Assembly: GCF_009208555.1 (NCBI RefSeq)
Contig: NZ_WFLI01000026.1
Coordinates: 25,355 to 89,354, forward strand
Source: Janthinobacterium violaceinigrum
GTDB taxonomy: Bacteria; Pseudomonadota; Gammaproteobacteria; Burkholderiales; Burkholderiaceae_D
Direction: 5' to 3'
Length of the DNA: 64,000 bases
Positions 17,113 to 28,360 of this stretch are shown here, piece after piece. The stretch's first letter is position 1. Each line of letters begins with the position of its first letter. Position numbers and translations under genes: made by a program. The notes under the pieces are model-generated. The model had not been told where the DNA came from, did no database searches, and saw only the letters and a program-made list of their open reading frames with translations.

Positions 17113-18456
17113 ATGAAATACGCATCTGCTCACGAGTATGTCCAGCATGTCGTCGCACGCAATCCAGGTCAACCCGAGTTTCTGCAAGCCGTCACCGAAG
17201 TCATGGAGAGCTTGTGGCCGTTCCTGGAACAGCACCCGAAATACGCGGAACAAGGCTTGCTGGAACGCTTGATCGAGCCAGAGCGCGTGGTGATGTTCCG
17301 CGTGTCGTGGGTCGATGACCATGGGCAAGTACAAGTGAACCGCGGCTACCGCATCCAGCACAGCATGGCCATCGGGCCGTACAAGGGCGGCATCCGCTTC
17401 CACCCGTCCGTGACCTTGTCCGTGCTGAAATTCCTCGCCTTCGAACAGACATTCAAGAATGCGCTGACGACCTTGCCCATGGGCGGCGGCAAGGGCGGCG
17501 CCGATTTCGATCCGAAGGGCAAGAGCCCGGGCGAAGTGATGCGTTTCTGCCAGGCCTTCGTGAGCGAACTGTTCCGTCATGTGGGTTCGGACACGGACGT
17601 GCCGGCCGGCGATATCGGCGTGGGCGGGCGCGAAGTGGGCTACATGGCCGGCATGATGAAAAAACTCAGCAACCGCGCCGACTGTGTCTTCACGGGCAAG
17701 GGCGCCAGCTTCGGCGGCTCGCTGATGCGTCCGGAAGCGACGGGCTACGGCACTGTGTATTTTGCCGAAGAAATGCTGAAAACGCGGGGCCGTTCGTTCG
17801 AAGGCATGCGCGTGTCCATTTCCGGCTCGGGCAACGTGGCGCAGTACGCGGTGGAAAAAGCCATGGCCATGGGCGCCAAAGTCATCACCGTCTCCGATTC
17901 CAGCGGCACCATCATCGACGAAGAGGGCTTTACGCCGGACAAGCTGGCCATCTTGATGGAGATCAAGAACCATCTGTATGGCAGGGTCAGCGACTACGCG
18001 GAACGCACGGGCGTGCGCTTCGCGGCGGGCGCCTCGCCATGGCATGTGCCCGTCGATATCGCCCTGCCCTGCGCCACGCAAAACGAACTGGACATCGACG
18101 ATGCGCGCACCCTGATTGCCAATGGCGTGCAGTGCGTGGCCGAAGGCGCCAACATGCCCACCACCATCGAGGCGGCAAAGGCGTTCGAGGCGGCCGGTGT
18201 GCTGTATGCGCCGGGCAAGGCCAGCAATGCGGGCGGTGTGGCGACATCCGGCCTGGAAATGAGCCAGAACGCGGCCCGCATGTCGTGGCCCCGCGAAGAA
18301 GTCGATGCGCGTTTGCTGCAGATCATGCAAGGCATCCACGCCGCATGCAAGCAATACGGCACGCGCGCCGATGGTTCCGTCAGCTATGTGGATGGCGCCA
18401 ATATCGCCGGCTTCGTGAAAGTGGCCGATGCGATGCTGGCGCAAGGGGTGATTTAA
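17113..18456 (+). CDS. gdhA: NADP-specific glutamate dehydrogenase
   Basis: A 447-residue protein, identical in length to E. coli GdhA. It converts 2-oxoglutarate, ammonium and NADPH to glutamate. Diagnostic stretches are GPYKGGIRFHPSV, TLPMGGGKGGADFDPKGKS (catalytic lysine region) and the Rossmann motif SGSGNVAQYAVEK. MKYASAHEY is chosen as the start because it reproduces the family's N-terminus; an ATA-containing frame extension upstream is not conserved. The gene is monocistronic, ends 15 bases before a palindromic repeat, and converges with a flavin reductase gene. Confidence 0.97.
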   Translation: MKYASAHEYVQHVVARNPGQPEFLQAVTEVMESLWPFLEQHPKYAEQGLLERLIEPERVVMFRVSWVDDHGQVQVNRGYRIQHSMAIGPYKGGIRFHPSVTLSVLKFLAFEQTFKNALTTLPMGGGKGGADFDPKGKSPGEVMRFCQAFVSELFRHVGSDTDVPAGDIGVGGREVGYMAGMMKKLSNRADCVFTGKGASFGGSLMRPEATGYGTVYFAEEMLKTRGRSFEGMRVSISGSGNVAQYAVEKAMAMGAKVITVSDSSGTIIDEEGFTPDKLAILMEIKNHLYGRVSDYAERTGVRFAAGASPWHVPVDIALPCATQNELDIDDARTLIANGVQCVAEGANMPTTIEAAKAFEAAGVLYAPGKASNAGGVATSGLEMSQNAARMSWPREEVDARLLQIMQGIHAACKQYGTRADGSVSYVDGANIAGFVKVADAMLAQGVI

Positions 18457-18470
18457 CCCAATGACAAAAT

Positions 18471-18501
18471 CTGGGGTCGGACCCTCAGGGTCCGACCCCA
18501 G
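18471..18501. repeat. GGGGTCGGACCC hairpin between convergent genes (copy 2)
   Basis: Perfect 15-base arms (CTGGGGTCGGACCCT and its complement) flank a single base. Relative to the copies at 3297 and 59132 the arm has G instead of A and the partner arm has C instead of T. The base pair is therefore preserved by a double change. It lies between gdhA and the flavin reductase gene. Confidence 0.85.
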
Positions 18502-18516
18502 CCCTTGCGTTTGGGG

Positions 18517-19074
18517 TTAACGCATTTCCGGTTTCATCAAACTCTTGCGGCTGATGGTGCGGCCCGACACCATGAACTCGCCGTTGCCCCGGTAGTGCAG
18601 GGTTTCGGGCAGCTTGGGCGAAGTGGCCACGTGGGCTTTCACGCACTCGAAAATGAAAAAGCCCCCTTTCGGATTGCCCGCCACCTGGGCCAGCTTGCAT
18701 TCGAAGTTGGCATAGCACTCGGCAATCAGAGGCGCGCCCACCTGCTCGGCCGGCTGCGCCGTCAAGCCGAAGGCGGCGAACTTGTCCGTGTCTTCGCCGC
18801 TGCAGTTGCCGATGGCGACCACCTGGTCGACCATGTCGGCCGTGGGCAGGTTGATCACGCACTCCATGCTGCGCTTGATCATTTCATAGCTGTGGTTCGC
18901 GTCGGAAATGAAGCAGCCCAGCAACGATGGCGTAAATTCCATCAGCATGTGCCAGGCCATGGTCATGACGTCGCTCTCGCCCTTCCAGGTGGAACTGACC
19001 AGCACCACCGGCCCCGGTTCGAGGAAGCGGCGGATATCGGCGACGGGATAGTCTTCTTTGTGGTAATTTTTCAT
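18517..19074 (-). CDS. Flavin reductase-like (FMN-binding split-barrel) protein
   Basis: A 185-residue protein of the flavin reductase-like domain family. The opening PGPVVLVSSTWKGESDVMTMAWHMLMEFTPSLLGCFIS and SYEMIKRSMECVINLP are typical of the FMN-binding split barrel. Members bind FMN and either reduce free flavin for a partner oxygenase or act as NAD(P)H:flavin oxidoreductases. No partner monooxygenase is adjacent. The gene is convergent with gdhA and has no operon partner. Confidence 0.85.
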   Translation of the reverse strand: MKNYHKEDYPVADIRRFLEPGPVVLVSSTWKGESDVMTMAWHMLMEFTPSLLGCFISDANHSYEMIKRSMECVINLPTADMVDQVVAIGNCSGEDTDKFAAFGLTAQPAEQVGAPLIAECYANFECKLAQVAGNPKGGFFIFECVKAHVATSPKLPETLHYRGNGEFMVSGRTISRKSLMKPEMR

Positions 19075-19253
19075 GCAGTCTCCAGGACGCGGTACGCCAT
19101 AGCATAGCCGAACGGCAGCTTGCCGGGCGCGCGCCTGGCCGGCAGCGGCGCTGTCTCATCGATGCCGCGATTTGTGCAGTGCATCGCAACTTTCTCCCTT
19201 TTGCGAGAGCTTCCGCCCTAGAATACACTGATCAACTATTCAAGGAAACCGCC

Positions 19254-19883
19254 ATGCGTCATCTGTTTCAGTTGTCCATCCTGTCCCTTGCCTGCCTCGC
19301 GAGCGTCGCGCATGCCGACGAGCAGGCGCGCACGGTGGGCGCCTTCAACGCCATCGACATCCGCGGCCCCATCAACATCGAAATCGAGTCGGGCAAAGAG
19401 CAGACCCTGCTGCTGCGCGGCGACCAGAAATTCCTCAGCGGCGTGATCACGGAAGTGGTCGACGGCGAGCTGAAAATTTCCATGAAGGACAAGGACATCA
19501 AGAAAACGGATGGCGATCCGCGGATCATCATCACCATGCCCACCTTGCGCAAGCTGATCGCGGAAGGCGCGGGCGAAAAGATCCTGACCAAGCTCAATGG
19601 CCCGCGGGTCGACATCAGCTACAAGGGCGCGGGACGCCTGGCCGCCGATGGCCAGGTCGACTGGCTGCGCCTGAAAGCGCAAGGCGTGGGCGAAGTCGAT
19701 ACGAAAGCCTTGCTGGCGAAAAACGTCGACGTCAATTTCGACGGCATCGGCTCCGTCAAGGTGTACTCCTCGGGCGAGCTGAACGCCGTGGTGCGCGGCA
19801 TGGGCGAACTGACCTATTACGGCAAGCCGAAGATCGTGCACAAGTCGATCGCCGGCATCGGCAGCGTCAACGCCGCCAAATAA
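19254..19883 (+). CDS. Exported DUF2807 (auto-transporter adhesin head GIN) protein
   Basis: A 209-residue protein starting after AAGGAAA, with a signal peptide (MRHLFQLSILSLACLASVAHA). The mature part is an extended run of short beta-strands with glycine turns: FNAIDIRGPINIEIESG, LIAEGAGEKI, YKGAGRLAADGQ, LKAQGVGEVD, NFDGIGSVKVYSSG, VVRGMGELTYYG, KSIAGIGSVNAAK. This is the DUF2807 repeat, predicted to fold as a right-handed beta-helix. The function of the family is unknown; a periplasmic or surface role is inferred from the signal. A TAGAAT -10-like box is at 19219-19224. The crotonase gene follows 43 bases later. Confidence 0.85.
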   Translation: MRHLFQLSILSLACLASVAHADEQARTVGAFNAIDIRGPINIEIESGKEQTLLLRGDQKFLSGVITEVVDGELKISMKDKDIKKTDGDPRIIITMPTLRKLIAEGAGEKILTKLNGPRVDISYKGAGRLAADGQVDWLRLKAQGVGEVDTKALLAKNVDVNFDGIGSVKVYSSGELNAVVRGMGELTYYGKPKIVHKSIAGIGSVNAAK

Positions 19884-19926
19884 GCGTTGCTGACAAAAAC
19901 AAGGCCATCAGGCCGCTGGAGACCGC

Positions 19927-20724
19927 ATGACCGCAACACATGACACCGCAGCGCCGCTGGTGCTGCGCGAGGACGAGGGTGGCCTGGTCACCCTGAGGCT
20001 GAACCGTCCCCTGCAATTCAATGCCCTGTCGGAAGCCATGCTGGCGGCGCTGCAGGCTGAACTCGACCTCATCGCCGGGCAGCCGCACGTGCGCTGCGTG
20101 GTGCTGGCCGCCGAGGGCAAGGCCTTTTGCGCGGGCCACGACTTGCGCCAGATGCAGGCCACGCGCCAGCTTGCGTATTATCAAACCCTGTTTGCGCAAT
20201 GTTCGCGCGTGATGCAAGCCATTCAAACCCTGCCCGTGCCCGTGATTGCCCGCGTACACGGCATCGCCACGGCGGCCGGCTGCCAACTGGTCGCCAGCTG
20301 CGACCTGGCCGTGGCGGGCGCGTCGGCACGCTTTGCCGTGTCCGGCATCAACGTGGGCCTGTTCTGCGCCACGCCGTCCGTGGCCCTCTCGCGCAATGTA
20401 TCGACCAAGCGGGCCTTCGACATGCTGGTGACGGGCCGCTTCATCGATGCCGACACGGCCGCCGACTGGGGCTTGATCAATGAAACGGTGGCCGACGCGG
20501 CACTCGACGACGCCGTGGCGCGCCTGGCGCAGCAGATCATGGCGAAAAGCCCCACGGCCATCCGCTACGGCAAGCAGATGTTTTACAAACAGCGCCAGCT
20601 GCCGCTGGACGACGCGTATGCGTATGCGGGCGACGTGATGGCGCGCAACATGATGGAAGAGGATGCGGACGAAGGCGTCACCGCCTTCCTAGAGAAGCGG
20701 CCGCCCAGCTGGGCGCGGCCTTGA
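19927..20724 (+). CDS. Enoyl-CoA hydratase/isomerase family protein (ECHDC3-like)
   Basis: A 265-residue crotonase-fold protein. The CoA-binding loop AFCAGHDLRQM and the oxyanion-hole segment HGIATAAGCQLVASCDLAV are present. The usual catalytic glutamates are not: the second region reads SGINVGLFCATPSVALSRNV, where typical hydratases have a PE motif. This pattern matches the ECHDC3 subgroup, so hydratase activity is doubtful and another CoA-dependent reaction is possible. It lies 43 bases after the DUF2807 gene on the same strand; co-transcription is possible. Confidence 0.88.
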   Translation: MTATHDTAAPLVLREDEGGLVTLRLNRPLQFNALSEAMLAALQAELDLIAGQPHVRCVVLAAEGKAFCAGHDLRQMQATRQLAYYQTLFAQCSRVMQAIQTLPVPVIARVHGIATAAGCQLVASCDLAVAGASARFAVSGINVGLFCATPSVALSRNVSTKRAFDMLVTGRFIDADTAADWGLINETVADAALDDAVARLAQQIMAKSPTAIRYGKQMFYKQRQLPLDDAYAYAGDVMARNMMEEDADEGVTAFLEKRPPSWARP

Positions 20725-20726
20725 GC

Positions 20727-20840
20727 ACCTGACCGAACCTACTGCGCGTCGGTATAGGCGGCCTGCGATGCTCACTGTACTTCAGTACAGTTGCGCCTCT
20801 CGGCCACCTCTCCCTTCCGCTCGCTACGGCTCTGTCAGGT
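20727..20840. repeat. Palindromic element between convergent genes, with terminal and internal inverted repeats
   Basis: The region is bounded by ACCTGAC (20727-20733) and GTCAGGT (20834-20840). Inside it is an 18-base hairpin, ACTGTAC-TTCA-GTACAGT, at 20774-20791. It fills the gap between the crotonase gene and the AIM24 cluster. It looks like a small non-coding mobile-type or REP-type element, but only one copy is in the window. Confidence 0.5.
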
Positions 20841-20857
20841 ACTCTTGAATGAGTAAG

Positions 20858-21595
20858 CTAACGAGTATCCTTCATCTGCTGCTGGACAGAAAGACTCAAG
20901 GTACCCAGGTCTTCCTTGCCCAGCAGGGGCAATTGCGCCAGCAGCTGGGCCAGGGCGGAGCTGCCCGTCACGTCCAGCTCGGACGACTGCACCAGCACCG
21001 TGCCGGCGCCCGTGAAATCGATCTGCTTTTCCTCGCCAGACAAACTGAAACCCGTGAGCGCGCCGGCGGCCGAGGCCCAGCCCTGCACGTGGGCATAGTC
21101 GTAGTGGTAGGACGGGCTGGGGCAGTCGGCCCAGCCCAGCACGGCCTGCTCGTCCACGCGGCACGGCAATTCGAGGAAATGCACGGGGCCGTTCGACGAG
21201 GCGATCACTTTACCCGTGCCTATCATGGTCAGATAGCCGGGCAGGGTCGATTCCTGGCAAATCACGTCCTTGGTAAAACCCAGCAGATTCTTCGCGCGGA
21301 TGGTCATGTTGGCGTTGTCCAGGTCGTAGCACGCCAGGTCGTTGCCATTGTCGCCCAGGATCAATTGCCCCTGCCCTTGCGCCACGACAAAGTGGTGCAC
21401 ATACTTGGGGGCATTGAAGGCATTGCGCACGATCAGGTCGAGCACGCTGCTGCCCATGGCTTCGAAGCGCAGCTCGCCATAGAAGGCGATCATCTTGCCC
21501 TTGCGAATGAAGATCTGTTCCTTGACGTCGATGACATACGAAAAACGGTTCAGGTTATCGTTCTTCGGCAAGGTATCGGGGGTGTAAATCGTCAT
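20858..21595 (-). CDS. AIM24 family protein, third gene of a tandem triplet
   Basis: A 245-residue protein of the AIM24/TIGR00266 beta-sandwich family: RKGKMIAFYGELRFE, CQESTLPGYLTMIGTGKVIASSNGPV, and FTGAGTVLVQSSE at the end of the core. It differs from its two upstream paralogues by a longer middle and a C-terminal tail rich in Leu/Gln (SALAQLLAQLPLLGKEDLG). It follows the second gene by three bases, so the three form one operon. AIM24 proteins were named from a mitochondrial homologue; the bacterial role is not established. No signal peptide is seen, so a cytoplasmic location is likely. Confidence 0.85.
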   Translation of the reverse strand: MTIYTPDTLPKNDNLNRFSYVIDVKEQIFIRKGKMIAFYGELRFEAMGSSVLDLIVRNAFNAPKYVHHFVVAQGQGQLILGDNGNDLACYDLDNANMTIRAKNLLGFTKDVICQESTLPGYLTMIGTGKVIASSNGPVHFLELPCRVDEQAVLGWADCPSPSYHYDYAHVQGWASAAGALTGFSLSGEEKQIDFTGAGTVLVQSSELDVTGSSALAQLLAQLPLLGKEDLGTLSLSVQQQMKDTR

Positions 21596-21598
21596 GGC

Positions 21599-22240
21599 TT
21601 ACCTTTCGCTCGCTTGGATGTAGACCGTGCCCTGGCCCGTAAACTTCACCTGGTAGGACTCGCCCGATGCCTGGCCGACGAAGGTTTTCCAGTTCAGGTC
21701 CGTGACGATGGTCGAGCTCAATTGCCCCGTGTGGCCGATATACGCTTGCGGGTCCACGAACACGGGCACGTCCGGCGTGACGGGCAAGCCGATGGCGTTG
21801 CCGTCGGACAGGATTGCCACTTCGCCCGTGCCTTGCAAGGTGGTGGTAAACAAGCCCTGCCCCGAGGCCATGCCGCGCACCACGCCCTGCACGCCGCCCT
21901 GGTTACCGAGGAACATGGTGCCGGCCGTCAGGCGCGCATCGAAGGCCAGCAGGGAATCGCTTTCCACATAGAACGTTTCGCCGCGCACGGGGACGATGGT
22001 GACGAACAGGCCGCCCTGCGCGTAAAACACGCTGCCCGTGCCGCGCGCCGACATCAGGGCATAGCCCTCGTTCGTGACGGCGCGCATGGCCAGGCTTTGC
22101 ACGCCCTGGCCGGCCAGGAAGGAGCGGCTGAACGCCACGTCGCCCTGGTAGGACACCATGGCGCCCTTGCGCGCGAAAACTTCTTCATTGCCGAGTTTAA
22201 CCTCGAGCATCTTTTCATTGATCTGCTGATAGACAGGCAT
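21599..22240 (-). CDS. AIM24 family protein, second gene of a tandem triplet
   Basis: A 213-residue AIM24-family protein. Its layout matches the first gene of the triplet almost step for step: FARKGAMVSYQGDVAFSRS, GTGSVFYAQGGLFVTIVPV, GQGLFTTTLQGTGEVAILSDG, GESYQVKFTGQGTVYIQASER. The shared ending (GQGxVxIQxxER) and similar lengths indicate tandem duplication. It is 17 bases downstream of the first gene and 3 bases upstream of the third. Function unknown; probably soluble and multimeric by analogy with beta-sandwich relatives. Confidence 0.87.
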   Translation of the reverse strand: MPVYQQINEKMLEVKLGNEEVFARKGAMVSYQGDVAFSRSFLAGQGVQSLAMRAVTNEGYALMSARGTGSVFYAQGGLFVTIVPVRGETFYVESDSLLAFDARLTAGTMFLGNQGGVQGVVRGMASGQGLFTTTLQGTGEVAILSDGNAIGLPVTPDVPVFVDPQAYIGHTGQLSSTIVTDLNWKTFVGQASGESYQVKFTGQGTVYIQASER

Positions 22241-22257
22241 CGCGGGTCCTCGCTGAC

Positions 22258-22875
22258 TTAACGTTCGGCGGGCTGGATGAACACCACGCCCTGGCCTGTG
22301 AATTTATGCTGGTACGATTCGCCCGAGCTCTGGCCGATCATGGTGCGCCAGTTGACGTCGAAGACGAATTCCTGGCGGATATCGCCCTTGAAGCCGACGA
22401 AGGCGTCCGGGTCCACGCGCAGCGGGTGCGCCGGCGTCACTTCCAGCATGATGAGGTTGCCGCGCGAAATGACGGCCAGGTTGCCGTGGCCTTCGACGGT
22501 GGTGGAAAACAGGCCCTGGCCCGAACTGGCGCCGCGCAAGCCGGCAAAGCTCGTGCCCGTCTTCAGGCTCGTGTCGTAGGCCAGCAGGCTGCTGCTTTCG
22601 ATGGTCAGCTTTTCGCCCGTCAACGGGATAACGGTGATCTCGGCCGCATTCTGCGCGAAAAACACGGTGCCCGTGCCGGCGGCCTGCATCACCTGCATGC
22701 CTTCGTTCGTCACCTTGCGCTTGAGCGCGCCGAAGATCCCCTCGCCGCCGAGCAGGGATTTTTCAAATTTGATGCTGCCCGTATAGGCGACCATGGCGCC
22801 GGCAATGGCCAGCACTTTTTCATCCTGCAGGCGCACTTCCAGCAGGCGGTCGGTATTGGTGCGGAAACTGGTCAC
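22258..22875 (-). CDS. AIM24 family protein, first gene of a tandem triplet (GTG start)
   Basis: I take the GTG at 22875 as start because GGGGAG lies seven bases before it; an ATG 36 bases upstream lacks a ribosome-binding site. This gives 205 residues. Landmarks are LAIAGAMVAYTGSIKFEKS, GTGTVFFAQNAAEITVIPL, GQGLFSTTVEGHGNLAVISRG and SYQHKFTGQGVVFIQPAER. It is the most upstream gene of the operon, so its promoter should lie in the 100 bases before 22980. The role is unknown, and neighbours give no hint beyond the cluster itself. Confidence 0.87.
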   Translation of the reverse strand: MTSFRTNTDRLLEVRLQDEKVLAIAGAMVAYTGSIKFEKSLLGGEGIFGALKRKVTNEGMQVMQAAGTGTVFFAQNAAEITVIPLTGEKLTIESSSLLAYDTSLKTGTSFAGLRGASSGQGLFSTTVEGHGNLAVISRGNLIMLEVTPAHPLRVDPDAFVGFKGDIRQEFVFDVNWRTMIGQSSGESYQHKFTGQGVVFIQPAER

Positions 22876-22980
22876 GCGCGACTCCCCAAGAATGCCAGGG
22901 CACAAAGCCATGGCTGTTCGACAAGATACCGGGGCGATGTGCGCCGCGCAAGCGCTATTCCTCCCGAACGGGGGGTGTCA

Positions 22981-23010
22981 AATAAAAAAGGCGTGCCCGG
23001 AGGCACGCCT
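22981..23010 (-). terminator. Terminator of the subtilase operon
   Basis: The stem AGGCGTGCC-CGGA-GGCACGCCT is followed on the minus strand by TTTTTT, 22 bases after the subtilase stop codon. It separates the subtilase from the AIM24 operon on the same strand. Confidence 0.85.
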
Positions 23011-23031
23011 TGCGCTCACACCTGCAGCGGA

Positions 23032-26196
<3,165 letters not shown>

Positions 26197-26197
26197 C

Positions 26198-27013
26198 TTA
26201 CGCTCCTTGCACGGTGGAGGCGGCGAACTTGCCGGTGCGGCGGCGCGACAGCATGCCGATGGCGCCCAGGCCGGCCAGCATCAGCATGTAGGTCGACGGT
26301 TCCGGCACGGCGCTGATGTTGATATTGTCGAGCGCGAACTGGCCCTGGTTGAAGGCGGGGAAATCGAGGGAATTGCTGCACGCGCCCGTATCGTTGAAGA
26401 TGCACGCATTGAAGGTCAGGCCCGTAAACGCATAGTTGCTGAAGCCCGCCAGCAGCGAAGCGCTCTGGAAATGGTAATTGCCGTCGCTGCCCTGGCCCGG
26501 AAACGCCAGCGAGGTGCTGATCACCTGGCCGTCGCTCAAGGTGCCGTTCAGCTGCAGCTGGCCCCAATTCTGGTTGGGCAAGCCGGACACGGGGGCGATG
26601 AAGGAATAATCGAAGCCGGCCAGGGTGAATGCCTGGCGGTCGGCGCGCGAGAAATTCACGCCGCCATCGTTGAGAATGGCCAGGTAATTGCCGGTGGCGC
26701 CCTGCGGGCAGGCGGCGATATCGCACGACGAGCCCACGCGGCCATTGAGGATGGCGCCCACGCCGCTGACGCCGCCGCCGGCCGCCGTGGTCGGATCGGC
26801 CAGGAACAGCAGGTTGTAGCTCGCCGTATTGAGCGTCTGGCCGCTTTCAAAGACATCGGGGCGCAAGTTGTCGAAAGTCAGGACACCAGCCATGGCCGGC
26901 GCCGAGGCCAGCACGGACAAGCCGGCCAGCGCGGCAAGGACGGTGGCGCGACCGCGGATAGCGGACGGATTGACGGTGGCGGGCGATACCCGCGCATGTG
27001 ATAAACGATTCAT
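26198..27013 (-). CDS. PEP-CTERM sorting-domain protein (QFxxD type)
   Basis: A 271-residue exported protein starting at MNRLSHARV after AAGGGAAT. The signal peptide ends near APAMAG (about residue 42). The C-terminus has the exosortase sorting signal VPEPSTYMLMLAGL, a hydrophobic helix and a final RRR. The QFALDNINI segment just before it resembles the QFxxD subgroup of PEP-CTERM proteins. Such proteins are cut and anchored by EpsH/XrtA-type exosortases and often accompany exopolysaccharide. No exosortase is in the window. The stop codon is one base from the start of the subtilase, whose ribosome-binding site overlaps the end of this gene. Confidence 0.9.
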   Translation of the reverse strand: MNRLSHARVSPATVNPSAIRGRATVLAALAGLSVLASAPAMAGVLTFDNLRPDVFESGQTLNTASYNLLFLADPTTAAGGGVSGVGAILNGRVGSSCDIAACPQGATGNYLAILNDGGVNFSRADRQAFTLAGFDYSFIAPVSGLPNQNWGQLQLNGTLSDGQVISTSLAFPGQGSDGNYHFQSASLLAGFSNYAFTGLTFNACIFNDTGACSNSLDFPAFNQGQFALDNINISAVPEPSTYMLMLAGLGAIGMLSRRRTGKFAASTVQGA

Positions 27014-27451
27014 TCTATTCCCTTGATTGTTGTGGATAGATAGGTCGGCAGGTCTGACGCCCGCTTTCAGCTTTTTCACAAAAGTGTCAACAAATATAGC
27101 AAATCGCATAAAACAAATATCATATTTTTAATATCATTTATTTATTTTTTATCTAGGTCCGCGAAACTTTGTTTTGTTTTATCTATGAAAGCTTGAGCAA
27201 TCTCAACGTTACATCTGAACAACAATCCATCGCACTGCAGACGTGCGCGCCAGCGTGCGGGCGCAACTTCGGATAAGCTCGAAAACCGCGCCTGCCGCGC
27301 CCTCCTCTCCGTCACATCGCGGTACACCTGTTCCATCCTGGAACACTTGCCCGTCCCCCTGCGCAACGCATGACGCGTCCCGTCGCGCCACTGCGCCGAT
27401 GGCATGAAGCTTGCACAACCAGAAGATCGACCATGCCCGGGGAGCAGCACC
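27014..27451. other. Divergent promoter region, AT-rich core
   Basis: This region separates the PEP-CTERM/subtilase operon from the histidine kinase gene. Bases 27060-27190 are strongly AT-rich against a GC-rich background and contain TTGACA on the minus strand near 27088. They probably hold the operon promoter and possible nucleoid-protein binding sites. The right half (27240-27450) is GC-rich and shows nothing I can name. Confidence 0.4.
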
Positions 27452-28360
27452 ATGCAACACGACCAACTGGCCGCCAGCGGCCGCACAGGCACGCGCCCGG
27501 TCCGGCGCAACATCATGTGCTGCGCCCTGGCGCTGGCTTTTTTCCTGCTGGCCGCCAGGCTGGACCTGGCCGAACGGCTGACGCAGGCATTCGCGCGGCA
27601 GGAACACTTGCAGCTCGATGAACTGGTCCTGAGCCTGCTGGTGCTGGTACTGGCGCTGGCCGGCCTTGCCGTGCGGCGGGAACGCCAGGTGGCGTTGCTG
27701 CTGGCGCAGAACCGCGCCCTGACGCAGCGCCTGCTGCGCGCGCAGGAAGAGGAGCGCTGCGCGCTGGCGCGCGAACTGCACGATGAAGTGGGACAGGATT
27801 GCACGGCCATCCGCGCGGCCGCCAGCTACATCCTGCGCGCCGGCGCAAGCGACCAGGCAAACGTGCAGGCGTGCGCCGCCAGCATCGCCCGCTCCTCGGA
27901 AGCGCTGCATGCGATGGTGCGCACCATGCTGCGCCGGCTGCGCCCGCCCGTGCTCGACAGCCTGGGCCTGGAAGCGGCCCTGCAGGCGCTGTGCGACAGC
28001 TGGGCGCAGCAGCACGGCATCGCCTGCCATTTCACACCGCACGCCATCCCCATCGGCCTCGACGACAGCACCGCCACCGCCATCTACCGCCTGGTGCAGG
28101 AAGGCTTGACGAACGTGGCGCGCCACGCGGGGGCCGACCGTGCCACGGTGGAATTGCGCGCCGATGCGCACGGCTTGCTGCACCTGGCCATCGAAGACAA
28201 TGGCCAGGGTTTGCGCCAGGACGCGCAGCAGGAATCCGGTTTCGGCATGCTGGGCATGCGCGAGCGCGTGGCGGGCTTGCGCGGCCATATCCGCTGGATC
28301 AGCGCGCTGGACAACGGCTTGCGCATCGAAGTGGCCCTGGCCGCCCGGTGCGCGGCATGA
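27452..28360 (+). CDS. Sensor histidine kinase, NarL/DegS type (HisKA_3), membrane-bound
   Basis: A 302-residue protein from the ATG at 27452, eight bases after GGGGAG. Two hydrophobic helices (about 21-39 and 57-75) bracket a very short loop, so it has almost no periplasmic sensor domain. The dimerisation/phosphoacceptor motif is ARELHDEVGQ with His110, followed by LRRLRPPVLDSLGLEAAL. The HATPase part shows EGLTNVARHAGA, AIEDNGQGL and GFGMLGMRERV. It phosphorylates the response regulator encoded next, whose start overlaps its stop (ATGA). The signal is unknown; with so little exposed outside, a membrane or cytoplasmic cue is likely. Confidence 0.92.
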   Translation: MQHDQLAASGRTGTRPVRRNIMCCALALAFFLLAARLDLAERLTQAFARQEHLQLDELVLSLLVLVLALAGLAVRRERQVALLLAQNRALTQRLLRAQEEERCALARELHDEVGQDCTAIRAAASYILRAGASDQANVQACAASIARSSEALHAMVRTMLRRLRPPVLDSLGLEAALQALCDSWAQQHGIACHFTPHAIPIGLDDSTATAIYRLVQEGLTNVARHAGADRATVELRADAHGLLHLAIEDNGQGLRQDAQQESGFGMLGMRERVAGLRGHIRWISALDNGLRIEVALAARCAA

